From Desulfovibrio piger (lineage in GTDB: Bacteria > Desulfobacterota > Desulfovibrionia > Desulfovibrionales > Desulfovibrionaceae), in NCBI RefSeq assembly GCF_012843875.1, contig NZ_JABAFY010000024.1, positions 1 through 39,696 of the forward strand: a stretch of 39,696 bases of DNA, read 5' to 3'. The translations under genes and the position numbers were made by a program. The notes under the pieces were generated by a model that was not told the origin of the DNA, did not search any database, and saw only the letters and a program-made list of their open reading frames with translations. Positions 16,013 to 28,049 of the stretch are shown one piece after another (the first letter of the stretch is position 1; each line of letters starts with the position of its first letter).

Positions 16013-16717
16013 ATGGAAATTCAATGCCCTCACTGCGCCAGCCGTTTCAACCTGCCGGAACATCTTGCCCGGCCGGGTGCGAAATTGCGCTGCTCCGTAT
16101 GCAAGACGGTCTTTGCCCTGCAATTGCCTGAGCCTGCCCCTGCGCCCATCCCGGATCTTCTTCCGGACGATGTGGAGCAGCCCCGCCCCCGGCGCCGCTG
16201 GCTGTTCTGGCTGATGCTGCTGCTCCTGCTGGCCTGCGGCGGTGCCGCCGTCTACTGGTACTGCTGGCATGAGCGCCCCCTGACACCTGTCCAGGGAACG
16301 GCAGCCACCGCTGAGAACATCGCCCTGCTGACCATGAAGGACGTGCGCCAGTACTATGTGAACAACGAAAAGATGGGCAAGATCCTGGTCATCGAGGGCA
16401 GGGTGGTCAATGAATTCCCCCAGCCCGTGAGCATGATCACCGTGGAAGCCGTTCTTTACGGTCAGAATCAGAAGGTCATCGCCTCCAATCGTCAGACCGC
16501 CGGCAACCAGCTGACCCCCTTGCAGCTCTCCGTACTGGACAAGGAAGCCATGGCCAGCCGTCTGGCCGACCCCGAGAAAGAGCAGGGGGCCAATGTGACC
16601 CTGCTGCCCGGCGCCAGCGCTCCCTTCATGGTCGTGTTCGACAGCCCGCCTAATGATGTCAGCGAGTTCTACGTCGCCATCGTGGATGCGCAGAAGGGAG
16701 TGCCCCTGCCCCGCTAG
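16013..16717 (+). CDS. MJ0042-type zinc-ribbon membrane protein (DUF3426-like)
   Basis: A 234-residue protein of unknown function. It starts with an MJ0042-family zinc ribbon, with Cys5, Cys8, Cys27 and Cys30 as two CxxC pairs. A Pro-rich linker, an Arg patch (RPRRR) and one transmembrane helix (about 63-85) follow. The remaining 145 residues form a predicted extracytoplasmic beta domain resembling DUF3426. The layout implies a cytosolic zinc ribbon tied to a periplasmic domain. ATGATG at 16010 gives two possible starts; the second is preferred because GGAG lies seven bases before it. It is the last gene before a strong terminator. Confidence 0.85.
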   Translation: MEIQCPHCASRFNLPEHLARPGAKLRCSVCKTVFALQLPEPAPAPIPDLLPDDVEQPRPRRRWLFWLMLLLLLACGGAAVYWYCWHERPLTPVQGTAATAENIALLTMKDVRQYYVNNEKMGKILVIEGRVVNEFPQPVSMITVEAVLYGQNQKVIASNRQTAGNQLTPLQLSVLDKEAMASRLADPEKEQGANVTLLPGASAPFMVVFDSPPNDVSEFYVAIVDAQKGVPLPR

Positions 16718-16740
16718 ACATCCCGACAAAACTGCTCTCA

Positions 16741-16762
16741 AGCCCCGCAAGGGGCTTTTTTT
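16741..16762 (+). terminator. Terminator of the metH block
   Basis: The stem agcccc/ggggct (16741-16746, 16751-16756) is closed by a GCAA tetraloop and followed by seven T. It separates the metH-to-zinc-ribbon unit from radA. The 256 bp between the zinc-ribbon terminator and radA holds no gene I can support. Confidence 0.9.
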
Positions 16763-16974
16763 ATGCCCTTGGGATACATCGGTGATGCCGAAAAGCGGGA
16801 CGGATAGGCCCAGAAACTCTGCAATAGCGCGAAAGAGCGCATCGGAAAGAACTATGGGAGTCATGTGATAAAAAACACAAATAGTGATGCACAGCCATGA
16901 CGCAATTCCGCATCATGACTGCATCCGTGACGGCGCGATATTGCAACACACCGAGCACAAGAGCTGAACTTTGC

Positions 16975-17013
16975 TGCACATGCTTGCATGGGCTGCACTT
17001 TTTTTTTATTTTT
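16975..17013 (+). other. Hairpin and T-tract directly before radA
   Basis: An imperfect stem (tgca-catg with catg-ggc-tgca, 16975-16997) is followed by nine consecutive T (16999-17007), then ATTTTT, ending five bases before the radA start codon. It looks like a weak terminator, yet it abuts the gene and replaces the ribosome-binding site, which I cannot find. It may be an attenuator, an S1-binding U-rich leader, or chance. Confidence 0.3.
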
Positions 17014-17018
17014 ATGCC

Positions 17019-18356
17019 ATGGCTAAAACGAGAGAAGTCTTTATCTGTTCAGCCTGTGGCGCGCAGACCCTGCAATGGCGTGGTCAATGCCCCGGCTGCC
17101 ATGAGTGGAACACCCTTCAGGCCGCGGCACAGCCCAAGGCCCTGTCCCGCAGCAACACCAGGGTATCCGTCCCTGCGGGCAACCGGCCTGTTCCCCTGCA
17201 GGACGTAGCCGAGACCGGACATCATCCCTATCCCAGCGGCATCGCCTCGCTGGACAGGGTGCTGGGCAAGGGCCTGGTACCGGGCGCGGCCATCCTTATC
17301 GGTGGCGAGCCGGGCATCGGCAAATCCACCCTTTTGTTGCAGGTGGCGGGTCTGGTCGCTGCCCAGGGGGGCAGAGTGCTTTATGCCAGCGGCGAGGAAT
17401 CCCTGCCACAGATCAAGGCGCGGGGACAGCGGCTCGGTATGCTGCATGACAACCTGCTGGCCATGTCCTCCTCCAGTGTGGACGAGGTCATCGCCGCTCT
17501 GGAGCTGGCTCCGCCCCGTTTGCTGGTGGTGGACTCGGTACAGACCATGAGCAGCATCGATGCCGAAGGCCTGCCCGGTAACGTCAATCAGGTGCGTGCC
17601 GTGAGCATGGCCCTGCTGGAAGCCTGCCGCCGTCTGGGCGTCACGCTGGTGCTGGTGGGCCATGTGACCAAGGACGGTGTTCTGGCTGGTCCCCGCCTGC
17701 TGGAGCATATGGTGGATACCGTCATCTCTCTTGAGGGCGACCGCCGCCAGATGTTCCGCCTGCTGCGCGTCTTCAAAAACCGTTTTGGCCCCAATGAAGA
17801 GCTGCTGGTCTTCCGCATGGGGGGGCGGGGCATGGAAGTGGTGGATGACCCCTCCACCTTTTTCCTGGGCGATCGCGACGCCTCCCTGTCCGGCACGGCG
17901 GTGGTCATGGCCGTGGACGGGCAGCGCCCGCTGGCGGTGGAAGTGCAGGCCCTGGTGGCCCGGACCTTCCTCAGCATCCCCCGGCGTGCGGCCCTCGGCT
18001 TCGATGCCAACCGTCTGCATTTGCTGCTGGCCGTGCTGGAAAAGCGCCTCAAACTCAATTTTGGGCAGGTGGACATCTATGCCAAGGTCGGCGGCGGTAT
18101 GAAGCTGCAGGAGCCCGGGCTGGACCTGGCCCTGGTGGCGGCGGTGCTGTCGTCGTATTATGACGTGCCGCTGCCGGAAAAATGTGTCCTGTGGGGCGAA
18201 GTGGACCTCAACGGTCAGGTACGGCCCGTGGCCGCCCACGACCTTCGTCTGGCCCAGGCGCGCCGTCTGGGCTTCGAGCCCGTGATCCATCCCGGCAAGG
18301 GCGGCATCGCGACCATCGCCGACCTGCAGCAGAAACTCTTTCATCGCAAACAGTGA
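17019..18356 (+). CDS. radA: DNA repair protein RadA
   Basis: RecA-like ATPase that helps process recombination intermediates by branch migration. The 445 residues have the N-terminal zinc finger (Cys10, Cys13, Cys24, Cys27), the Walker A motif GGEPGIGKST (Lys102), Walker B LLVVDSVQT, the RadA-specific KNRFG motif at 253-257 and a C-terminal Lon-protease-like domain (about 280-445). ATG 17019 gives MAKTREVFICSACG, the standard start, but no Shine-Dalgarno site precedes it; a long U-rich stretch lies there instead. It opens a run of tightly packed genes that includes uvrB and ligA, so repair functions are grouped. Confidence 0.96.
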   Translation: MAKTREVFICSACGAQTLQWRGQCPGCHEWNTLQAAAQPKALSRSNTRVSVPAGNRPVPLQDVAETGHHPYPSGIASLDRVLGKGLVPGAAILIGGEPGIGKSTLLLQVAGLVAAQGGRVLYASGEESLPQIKARGQRLGMLHDNLLAMSSSSVDEVIAALELAPPRLLVVDSVQTMSSIDAEGLPGNVNQVRAVSMALLEACRRLGVTLVLVGHVTKDGVLAGPRLLEHMVDTVISLEGDRRQMFRLLRVFKNRFGPNEELLVFRMGGRGMEVVDDPSTFFLGDRDASLSGTAVVMAVDGQRPLAVEVQALVARTFLSIPRRAALGFDANRLHLLLAVLEKRLKLNFGQVDIYAKVGGGMKLQEPGLDLALVAAVLSSYYDVPLPEKCVLWGEVDLNGQVRPVAAHDLRLAQARRLGFEPVIHPGKGGIATIADLQQKLFHRKQ

Positions 18357-18363
18357 GCATATC

Positions 18364-18999
18364 ATGGCTCTTGAAATAGAACGCAAATATCTCGAGGTCG
18401 ACTTCGACAGCTTGCGCCGTCGCCTGCGCCAGTGTGGCGCGCAGGGAGGGGACGTCCATCTGGAGCGGAACCGCATCTATGACTTGCCTGACGGCTCCTT
18501 GCGGGCCGGGCATCACCTGCTGCGCCTGCGCTCGCAGGAATGGCCGGACCATGCGCAAAACGTACTGACGCTCAAGCTGCCGCCCGTCTCCGCGCCGGAT
18601 GCGGCCTTCAAGGTCCGTGAAGAGCGGGAGACCCCTGTCACCGACGCCGCGCAGATGCACGGCATCCTGGAAGGCCTGGGCTATGTGGTCCGTGCCTGCT
18701 ATGAAAAAATCCGGGAGACCTGGACGCTGGAGCATACCAGTATCGACATGGATATCGTCCCCTTTGCCCGTGTGGTGGAGCTGGAGGGGCCCGAGGAAGA
18801 AATCCTACGTCTGGAAGCCCTGCTGGGACTTGACGACGTCCCCGTTAGTACTCAAAGTTATCATTATCTTCATCAGGAGTGGCGGCAGCGGAATAATCTG
18901 CCGCCCGACCTGTCGTTTGTGTTCACGCCCGAAGAACTGGCCCGCTGGCGCCGGGATCTGGGCCTGCCTACCGTGGAGGATAGCCCTCATGGCCGATGA
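18364..18999 (+). CDS. CYTH-domain protein (class IV adenylate cyclase / triphosphatase family)
   Basis: A 211-residue protein with the CYTH signature EIERKY at residues 4-9 and alternating charged strands (NVLTLKLP, KVREERET, RVVELEGPEE) that line the triphosphate tunnel. Members hydrolyse inorganic triphosphate or thiamine triphosphate, or make cAMP; the sequence does not decide which. The last 50 residues extend past the core with a basic-acidic helical tail. It starts 7 bp after radA and overlaps clpS by 11 nt. Its place between a repair gene and an N-degron module gives no clear clue to function. Confidence 0.85.
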   Translation: MALEIERKYLEVDFDSLRRRLRQCGAQGGDVHLERNRIYDLPDGSLRAGHHLLRLRSQEWPDHAQNVLTLKLPPVSAPDAAFKVREERETPVTDAAQMHGILEGLGYVVRACYEKIRETWTLEHTSIDMDIVPFARVVELEGPEEEILRLEALLGLDDVPVSTQSYHYLHQEWRQRNNLPPDLSFVFTPEELARWRRDLGLPTVEDSPHGR

Positions 19000-19309
19000 A
19001 ACCTGGAACGAGCCGGGAACGGATACTGCCACCATCGTCAAGAAGAAGGTCAAGGAACCGGACCGTTATGTGGTCCTGCTCCACAATGACGATTATACGA
19101 GCATGGATTTCGTCGTCGGCGTCCTGTGCGACATTTTCCACAAGACACCGGAAGAAGCCACGGCCATCATGCTGGCCGTCCATCAGCAGGGCATCGGCCA
19201 GTGCGGCGTCTACACGCATGAGATAGCGGAAACAAAGGTGGCGCTCGTCAGGCGGCGGGCCCGCGCGGCGGGCTTCCCCTTGCGCTGCACCATGGAAAAA
19301 TATCGTTGA
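18989..19309 (+). CDS. clpS: ClpS, N-degron adaptor for ClpAP
   Basis: Adaptor that binds proteins with N-terminal Leu, Phe, Trp or Tyr and delivers them to ClpA. The 106-residue protein has a flexible N-terminal arm of about 25 residues. The core follows with HNDDYTSMDFVV, where the Asn-Asp pair contacts the N-degron amine and the Met gates the pocket, then MLAVHQQG with the third pocket residue, His. GVYTHEIAETKVALV is nearly invariant in the family. GGAGGA lies eight bases before the ATG, inside the end of the CYTH gene. clpA follows after 7 bp and aat after that, so the whole pathway is encoded together. Confidence 0.96.
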   Translation: MADETWNEPGTDTATIVKKKVKEPDRYVVLLHNDDYTSMDFVVGVLCDIFHKTPEEATAIMLAVHQQGIGQCGVYTHEIAETKVALVRRRARAAGFPLRCTMEKYR

Positions 19310-19316
19310 GGATCAT

Positions 19317-21623
19317 ATGCTCAGTGCTGCTGTTCAGGAAGTTTTGAAGGTTGCCGTCCAGGAAGTGCAACGCCGCAGGCATGAATTGCTGACGGTGGAG
19401 CACATCCTGTTCTCACTGACGACCGTGGCCCCCGGCCGTCTGCTGCTGGAAGGCAGCGGGGCCAGTGTGGCGGTGTTGCGCGAACAGCTGGAAGGCTTTT
19501 TCCGTAACGAGATGCAGGTGCTGCCGGATCAGGGCGAGCACGAAGTCCATCAGACCGCCGGTGTGCAGCGGGTGCTCGAACGGGCCCTGGGCCATATCCA
19601 CGCTTCGGGACGGAGCCAGGTGGAACTGGGCGACCTGTTCGTGGCCATCCTGGATGAAGAGGACAGCTATGCCCACTACTTCCTGACGCGTCAGGGAGTG
19701 GATCGTCTGGACGCGCTGACCTTCATCTCGCACGGTATGCCGGAAGGAGGCGGATCCCGGGGCGTGTCCCCCGATGCCGCCAGGGAGAAGGAAGAAGGCG
19801 AAGCCGGGGAGAACGTTCTGGAAAAGTACGCCACCGAGCTCACCGCCCGTGCCCGTGACGGCAAGATCGACCCCCTGGTGGGCCGTCAGGAAGAACTGGA
19901 CAGGGCCATCGAGGTCCTGTGCCGCCGCCGCAAGAACAATCCCCTGTTCGTGGGCGATCCCGGCGTGGGCAAGACAGCTCTGGCCGAAGGTCTGGCCCTG
20001 CGCATCGCCCAGGGGCAGGTCCCCAAAAAGTTCAAGGACGTCAAGATCTACGCCCTCGATATGGGCCTGATCCTGGCCGGTACCCGCTATCGCGGCGAAT
20101 TCGAAAGCCGCCTCAAGGCCATCGTGGAAGAGCTCAAGAACATCCCGGATGCCGTGGTTTTCATCGACGAGATCCACACCATCGTGGGCGCCGGGGCCAC
20201 TTCCGGCGGTTCCATGGACGCCTCCAACCTGCTCAAGCCCGTACTGGCCAGCGGGGAGCTGCGCTGCATCGGCTCCACCACCCATGAGGAGTTCCGCAAC
20301 CACCTGGAAAAAGACCGGGCCCTGACGCGGCGCTTTCAGCGTATCGACGTGGGGGAACCCAATGCCGAGGATTGCTTTGCCATCCTCAGCGGCTTGCAGT
20401 CCCATTACGCGGGCCATCACCGCGTGCGCTACAGCGAGGCCGTGCTGCGCAGCATCGTGGACCTTTCCAACCGTTATGTCCGTGACCGTCTGCAGCCTGA
20501 CAAGGCCATCGACGTGATGGATGAAGTGGGGGCCGCCGTGGACCTGCGCCGCAAGGATGAAAAGCGGACGGCCGCCGTCACGGTGTCCGACGTGGAACGC
20601 ATCGTGGCCCGTATGGCCGGCGTGCCCGTGAGGACGGTCTCGGGGCAGGAGCGGAACCGCCTGGCCAATCTGGAAAAGAACCTCAAGCAGATCGTTTTTG
20701 GGCAGGAAGAAGCCGTGGAGCAGACCGTGCGCGCCATCCTGCGTTCGCGTGCGGGCCTGGGGCAGCGTCAGCGGCCCACGGGCGCCTTCCTTTTCTATGG
20801 CCCCACCGGGGTGGGCAAGACGGAGCTGGCCCGCGGGCTGGCCCAGACCATGGGCGTGGAGTTCCTGCGCTATGACATGAGCGAATACATGGAACCGCAC
20901 ACGGTCTCGCGCCTCATCGGTTCGCCGCCAGGCTATGTGGGCTTCGACCAGGGCGGCCTGCTGACCGAGGCCGTGCGCAAGGCCCCGTATTCCGTGGTCC
21001 TGCTGGACGAGATAGAAAAGGCCCATCCCGACATCTTCAACATCCTGCTGCAGGTCATGGACTACGGTACCCTGACGGACAATTCCGGCCGCAAGACGGA
21101 CTTTTCCCACACGGTGCTCATCATGACCTCCAATGCCGGGACGTTCGAGATGTCCAAGGCCAGCATAGGCTTTGGCAAGGCCGCGCCCGAAGATGCGGCC
21201 CGCAAGGCCCTGGGGGCTGTGGAACGGTTGTTCACGCCCGAATTCCGCAACCGTCTCGATGCCATGATCCCGTTCCGGGCCCTCACGCCTGCCATGATGC
21301 AGCGTATCGTGGACAAGTTCCTGCGCGAGATCGGGAACAGCCTTGCGGAACAGCAGGTCACGCTGGCCTCTACGCCCCGTGCCCGTGCCTGGCTGGCGGA
21401 AAAGGGCTATGATCCCACCATGGGCGCGCGTCCGCTGCGGCGTTTGCTGCGCAGCCGGGTGGAAGACGCCCTGGCCGGTGAGCTGCTCTTCGGCCGTCTG
21501 CGCCACGGCGGGCTCGTCCGCCTGGGAGTCAAGGACAATGAACTCGTACTCCAGTTCCCTGACGCGGCCCCTGCACAGGGCGCGGAAGCGGAGGAGGGGG
21601 ATGACGGCCGCAACGATGCGTAA
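19317..21623 (+). CDS. clpA: ATP-dependent Clp protease ATP-binding subunit ClpA
   Basis: AAA+ unfoldase that feeds ClpS-delivered and other substrates to ClpP. The 768 residues show the N-domain (about 1-145), D1 with Walker A GDPGVGKT (213-220) and Walker B VFIDE (281-285), and D2 with Walker A GPTGVGKT (495-502) and VLLDE. The ClpP-docking loop IGF is at 617-619. The coiled M-domain of ClpB is absent, which supports ClpA over ClpB. The C-terminus ends in an acidic tail. ATG 19317 has a GAGGA site. The last 23 nt overlap aat. Confidence 0.96.
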   Translation: MLSAAVQEVLKVAVQEVQRRRHELLTVEHILFSLTTVAPGRLLLEGSGASVAVLREQLEGFFRNEMQVLPDQGEHEVHQTAGVQRVLERALGHIHASGRSQVELGDLFVAILDEEDSYAHYFLTRQGVDRLDALTFISHGMPEGGGSRGVSPDAAREKEEGEAGENVLEKYATELTARARDGKIDPLVGRQEELDRAIEVLCRRRKNNPLFVGDPGVGKTALAEGLALRIAQGQVPKKFKDVKIYALDMGLILAGTRYRGEFESRLKAIVEELKNIPDAVVFIDEIHTIVGAGATSGGSMDASNLLKPVLASGELRCIGSTTHEEFRNHLEKDRALTRRFQRIDVGEPNAEDCFAILSGLQSHYAGHHRVRYSEAVLRSIVDLSNRYVRDRLQPDKAIDVMDEVGAAVDLRRKDEKRTAAVTVSDVERIVARMAGVPVRTVSGQERNRLANLEKNLKQIVFGQEEAVEQTVRAILRSRAGLGQRQRPTGAFLFYGPTGVGKTELARGLAQTMGVEFLRYDMSEYMEPHTVSRLIGSPPGYVGFDQGGLLTEAVRKAPYSVVLLDEIEKAHPDIFNILLQVMDYGTLTDNSGRKTDFSHTVLIMTSNAGTFEMSKASIGFGKAAPEDAARKALGAVERLFTPEFRNRLDAMIPFRALTPAMMQRIVDKFLREIGNSLAEQQVTLASTPRARAWLAEKGYDPTMGARPLRRLLRSRVEDALAGELLFGRLRHGGLVRLGVKDNELVLQFPDAAPAQGAEAEEGDDGRNDA

Positions 21624-22355
21624 GCAGATAGCCCTGTATGCGGCGCAGTTCCCCTCGCCGGGATGCTGCACCGCGGAAGGGATATTGTGTGCCGGTGGCG
21701 ATCTGCTGCCGGCACGTCTGCTGGCAGCCTACAGCCGGGGCATCTTTCCCTGGTACGGTGAGGACATGCCCCTGCTGTGGTGGTGTCCTGATCCCCGCTG
21801 CGTGTTGCCGCCGGATGCCTTCCATCTGCCGCGCCGCAGTGCCCGGGCCTTGCGCAACCATCCGTTCGAGCTGCGCATGGATACGGCCTTTTCCCGCGTC
21901 ATCCGGGCCTGCGCGGCGCCCCGTCGCGACAGTGAAGGGACATGGATACTGCCCGAGATGATAGCGGCCTATGAGCGCCTTCATGCTCTGGGCTATGCCC
22001 ATTCCGTGGAAGCCTGGCGGGATGGGGAGCTGCTGGGCGGCCTGTACGGTGTGGCCCTGGGGCGGGCCTTTTTCGGGGAATCCATGTTCCACCTCTGTCC
22101 CGAAGCTTCGCGGGCGGCCCTTGCGGGCCTGGTGGCGTTCCTGCGCGAACGGGATTTCCTCCTGCTGGATTGTCAGCAGGCCACGCCCCACATGCTGGCC
22201 ATGGGCGCGCGGGAGATCCCCCGCAAGGAATTCCTGGCGCTCCTGCGGCAGGCTGTGCCCGTCCCTGATCCTGAACCTGTCTCCCAGCTGCCGTGGCAGC
22301 CGTGGCGGATGTCTTTTCGCCATGATGCTGCCCTGGGCTGGCTTCCCGACGAGCA

Positions 22356-22359
<4 letters not shown>
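21601..22359 (+). CDS. aat: Leucyl/phenylalanyl-tRNA-protein transferase
   Basis: Adds Leu or Phe from charged tRNA to proteins with N-terminal Arg or Lys, creating the N-degron that ClpS reads. The 252-residue protein has the family motifs [22 protein letters not shown] and the catalytic-core FGESMFH. The ATG at 21601 is chosen because a strong AGGAGG site sits just before it inside clpA; a second ATG five codons later lies too far from that site. The stop overlaps the uvrB start (ATGA). Clustering with clpS and clpA gives strong functional support. Confidence 0.95.
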
Positions 22360-26569
<4,210 letters not shown>

Positions 26570-26597
26570 CTTTCAACAGAACAGGACAGGTGAAGCA

Positions 26598-27380
26598 ATG
26601 AGCACGCCGATCATCGTCATGGGTGCCAATGGCCGTATGGGCCGGACCATCTGCACGCTGGTGCAGGAAGACCCCGCCTTCACGCTTGCGGGCGTGGTGG
26701 AACGCAGCGAATTTGCTGCCGGTCTGGCCGCGTTGTCGTGCCCGGTGAGCCAGAATGTGGAAGAGCTGCTGCAAGGTCTGGATGGCAAAGCTGTCGTCGT
26801 CGATTTCACCGCCCCCGAAGTCAGTCTGGCCACGGCCCGCAGCGTGGCCAAGTTCGGTGCGGCCCATGTGATCGGCACCACCGGCTTCACCAATGAACAA
26901 AAGCAGGAACTGGCGAAGCTGGCCGAAAGCTGCCGCATGTTCTGGGCGCCCAATATGAGCATCGGCGTCAATGTGCTGCTCAAGGTCCTGCCCGAACTGA
27001 CCCGTGCCCTTGGGGAAAAGTACGATATCGAGATGGTGGAGCTGCACCATAACCGTAAAAAGGACTCCCCCAGCGGTACGGCCTTGCGTCTGGGCGAATG
27101 CCTGGCCGAAGCCCGGGGCTGGGATCTGGACGACGTCCGCTGCTCCGCCCGTGACGGCATCATCGGTGAACGCCCCAAGGCGCAGATCGGCATCCAGGCC
27201 ATTCGCGGCGGCGATGTGGTCGGTGTGCACACGGTCTACTTCATGGGCCCCGGCGAGCGCATCGAAGTGACGCATCAGGCCCATTCGCGCGAGACCTTCG
27301 CCCAGGGGGCCCTGCGAGCCGCTGCCTGGCTGTGCGGACAGCAGCCGGGACGTCTGTACGGAATGCAAGACATTTTCTAG
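26598..27380 (+). CDS. dapB: 4-hydroxy-tetrahydrodipicolinate reductase
   Basis: NAD(P)H-dependent step of lysine and diaminopimelate synthesis. The 260-residue protein has the nucleotide-binding GANGRMG at 9-15, the GTTGF segment near 93-97, and the catalytic ELHHNRKKDSPSGTA at about 148-162, with the His pair, a Lys and the substrate-binding SGT. ATG 26598 follows ligA by 28 bp with an AGG-containing site. It is probably the last gene of the radA-to-dapB run; no terminator is evident right after it, but a new promoter appears within 10 bp. Confidence 0.96.
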   Translation: MSTPIIVMGANGRMGRTICTLVQEDPAFTLAGVVERSEFAAGLAALSCPVSQNVEELLQGLDGKAVVVDFTAPEVSLATARSVAKFGAAHVIGTTGFTNEQKQELAKLAESCRMFWAPNMSIGVNVLLKVLPELTRALGEKYDIEMVELHHNRKKDSPSGTALRLGECLAEARGWDLDDVRCSARDGIIGERPKAQIGIQAIRGGDVVGVHTVYFMGPGERIEVTHQAHSRETFAQGALRAAAWLCGQQPGRLYGMQDIF

Positions 27381-27388
27381 AAAATATC

Positions 27389-27417
27389 TTGAATTTTGAC
27401 GGGCCCTGCGGTAGGCT
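27389..27417 (+). promoter_or_regulatory. Candidate promoter of the small unknown gene
   Basis: TTGAAT (27389-27394) and TAGGCT (27412-27417) are spaced by 17 bases, a fair sigma-70 pattern 50 bp before the start of the 140-residue gene. The sequence here is more AT-rich than the adjoining genes. Confidence 0.4.
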
Positions 27418-27467
27418 TTGCACAAATAACGCAGGAAAATGGCGTCGCAGACGCCTACGGGGGCCCC

Positions 27468-27890
27468 ATGCCACAGGTAGCAGCACGCATCAACGACGAG
27501 CAGGAACGCTGGCTCAAGGATTACTTTCGTACCAAGAGCGCCGGAGCTGAATTCATCCTGCCCTGGGCTGTGGATACGTTTTTCCGCGCCATGGCCAATA
27601 TCAAGCAGATGTTCACCGCAGGCGAACTGAAGACCATCGTGGAAGCGCATAAAGATACGCGCCTGCTGCCTGACCACACGCGTTTGTCCTACTTGCTGCT
27701 GCGGGTCAGTGATGCCTGTGAGCTCAACAACCTGCATGCCCGGCATGGCGCCAGCCGCTCCAGTCTGGAAAGCAAGCTCAAAAGCCTGGATGATACCCAG
27801 GCAACGGCTCTTATGGTCTGGGCATCGGCATTCTGGGTGAGCCGGAACTGTTCTGCCGGCAGCCTGGATGAATACATCAGTGCTTACTAA
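27468..27890 (+). CDS. Uncharacterised small protein, possible ribbon-helix-helix start
   Basis: I do not recognise this 140-residue protein. ATG 27468 is chosen for the G-rich site (gggggcc) just upstream; an extension to 27396 is in frame but would start inside the candidate promoter. The N-terminus reads as a short strand (QVAARI) followed by two helices (NDEQERWLKDYF; AGAEFILPWAVDTFFRAM), a pattern compatible with a ribbon-helix-helix DNA-binding fold, although a full repressor is not evident. The rest is predicted helical, with many Leu/Ala and no signal peptide or membrane helix. It has its own promoter-like sequence and a strong terminator, so it is a separate unit. Confidence 0.75.
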   Translation: MPQVAARINDEQERWLKDYFRTKSAGAEFILPWAVDTFFRAMANIKQMFTAGELKTIVEAHKDTRLLPDHTRLSYLLLRVSDACELNNLHARHGASRSSLESKLKSLDDTQATALMVWASAFWVSRNCSAGSLDEYISAY

Positions 27891-27895
27891 CGAAG

Positions 27896-27924
27896 ACGCC
27901 CTGCGCAAGCAGGGCGTTTCTTTT
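27896..27924 (+). terminator. Terminator 1 of a tandem set
   Basis: A 9-bp perfect stem (acgccctgc at 27896-27904, gcagggcgt at 27909-27917) with a GCAA loop is followed by TTTCTTTT. It lies 5 bp after the stop of the unknown gene. Confidence 0.9.
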
Positions 27925-27943
27925 ACGTTTTTTCTTCATTGCC

Positions 27944-27965
27944 GGGCCTTCACAGGCCTTTTTTT
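27944..27965 (+). terminator. Terminator 2 of a tandem set
   Basis: The stem gggcct/aggcct (27944-27949, 27954-27959, including one G-T pair) with a TCAC loop is followed by seven T to 27965. It is a back-up to terminator 1. Its loop and right arm also contain the -35 box of a promoter reading toward sbcD. Confidence 0.65.
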
Positions 27966-27977
27966 CGGCCTTATAAC
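27949..27977 (+). promoter_or_regulatory. Candidate sbcDC promoter
   Basis: TTCACA (27949-27954, five of six to TTGACA) and TATAAC (27972-27977, five of six to TATAAT) are separated by exactly 17 bases. It is the best sigma-70 match I found in the window. Transcription would start near 27984, at the left edge of the third hairpin. Confidence 0.6.
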
Positions 27978-27984
27978 TGAAAAA

Positions 27985-28010
27985 GACCCGCCGCATGGCG
28001 GTCATTTTTT
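27985..28010 (+). terminator. Hairpin 3: terminator-like structure at the sbcDC mRNA start
   Basis: The stem ccgcc/ggcgg (27988-27992, 27997-28001), extended by gac/tc pairs around a bulge, is followed by ATTTTTT. A five-A run precedes it, so it could act on both strands. It lies just after the candidate sbcDC promoter, so it would form the very 5' end of that mRNA. Confidence 0.5.
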
Positions 28011-28049
28011 CTCCACTGCCGTATCCGGCATCAAACCGGCCTTCATCTC

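Noticed and set aside
16763..16864. A minus-strand frame starting MTPIVLSDALFRAIAEF in the gap before radA.
   Set aside because: The opening looks protein-like but the frame runs straight into the terminator and then antisense of the zinc-ribbon gene; no ribosome site was seen.
19413..21671. A 752-codon minus-strand open frame opposite clpA.
   Set aside because: Shadow of clpA; no start context or motif, while every ClpA motif is present on the plus strand.
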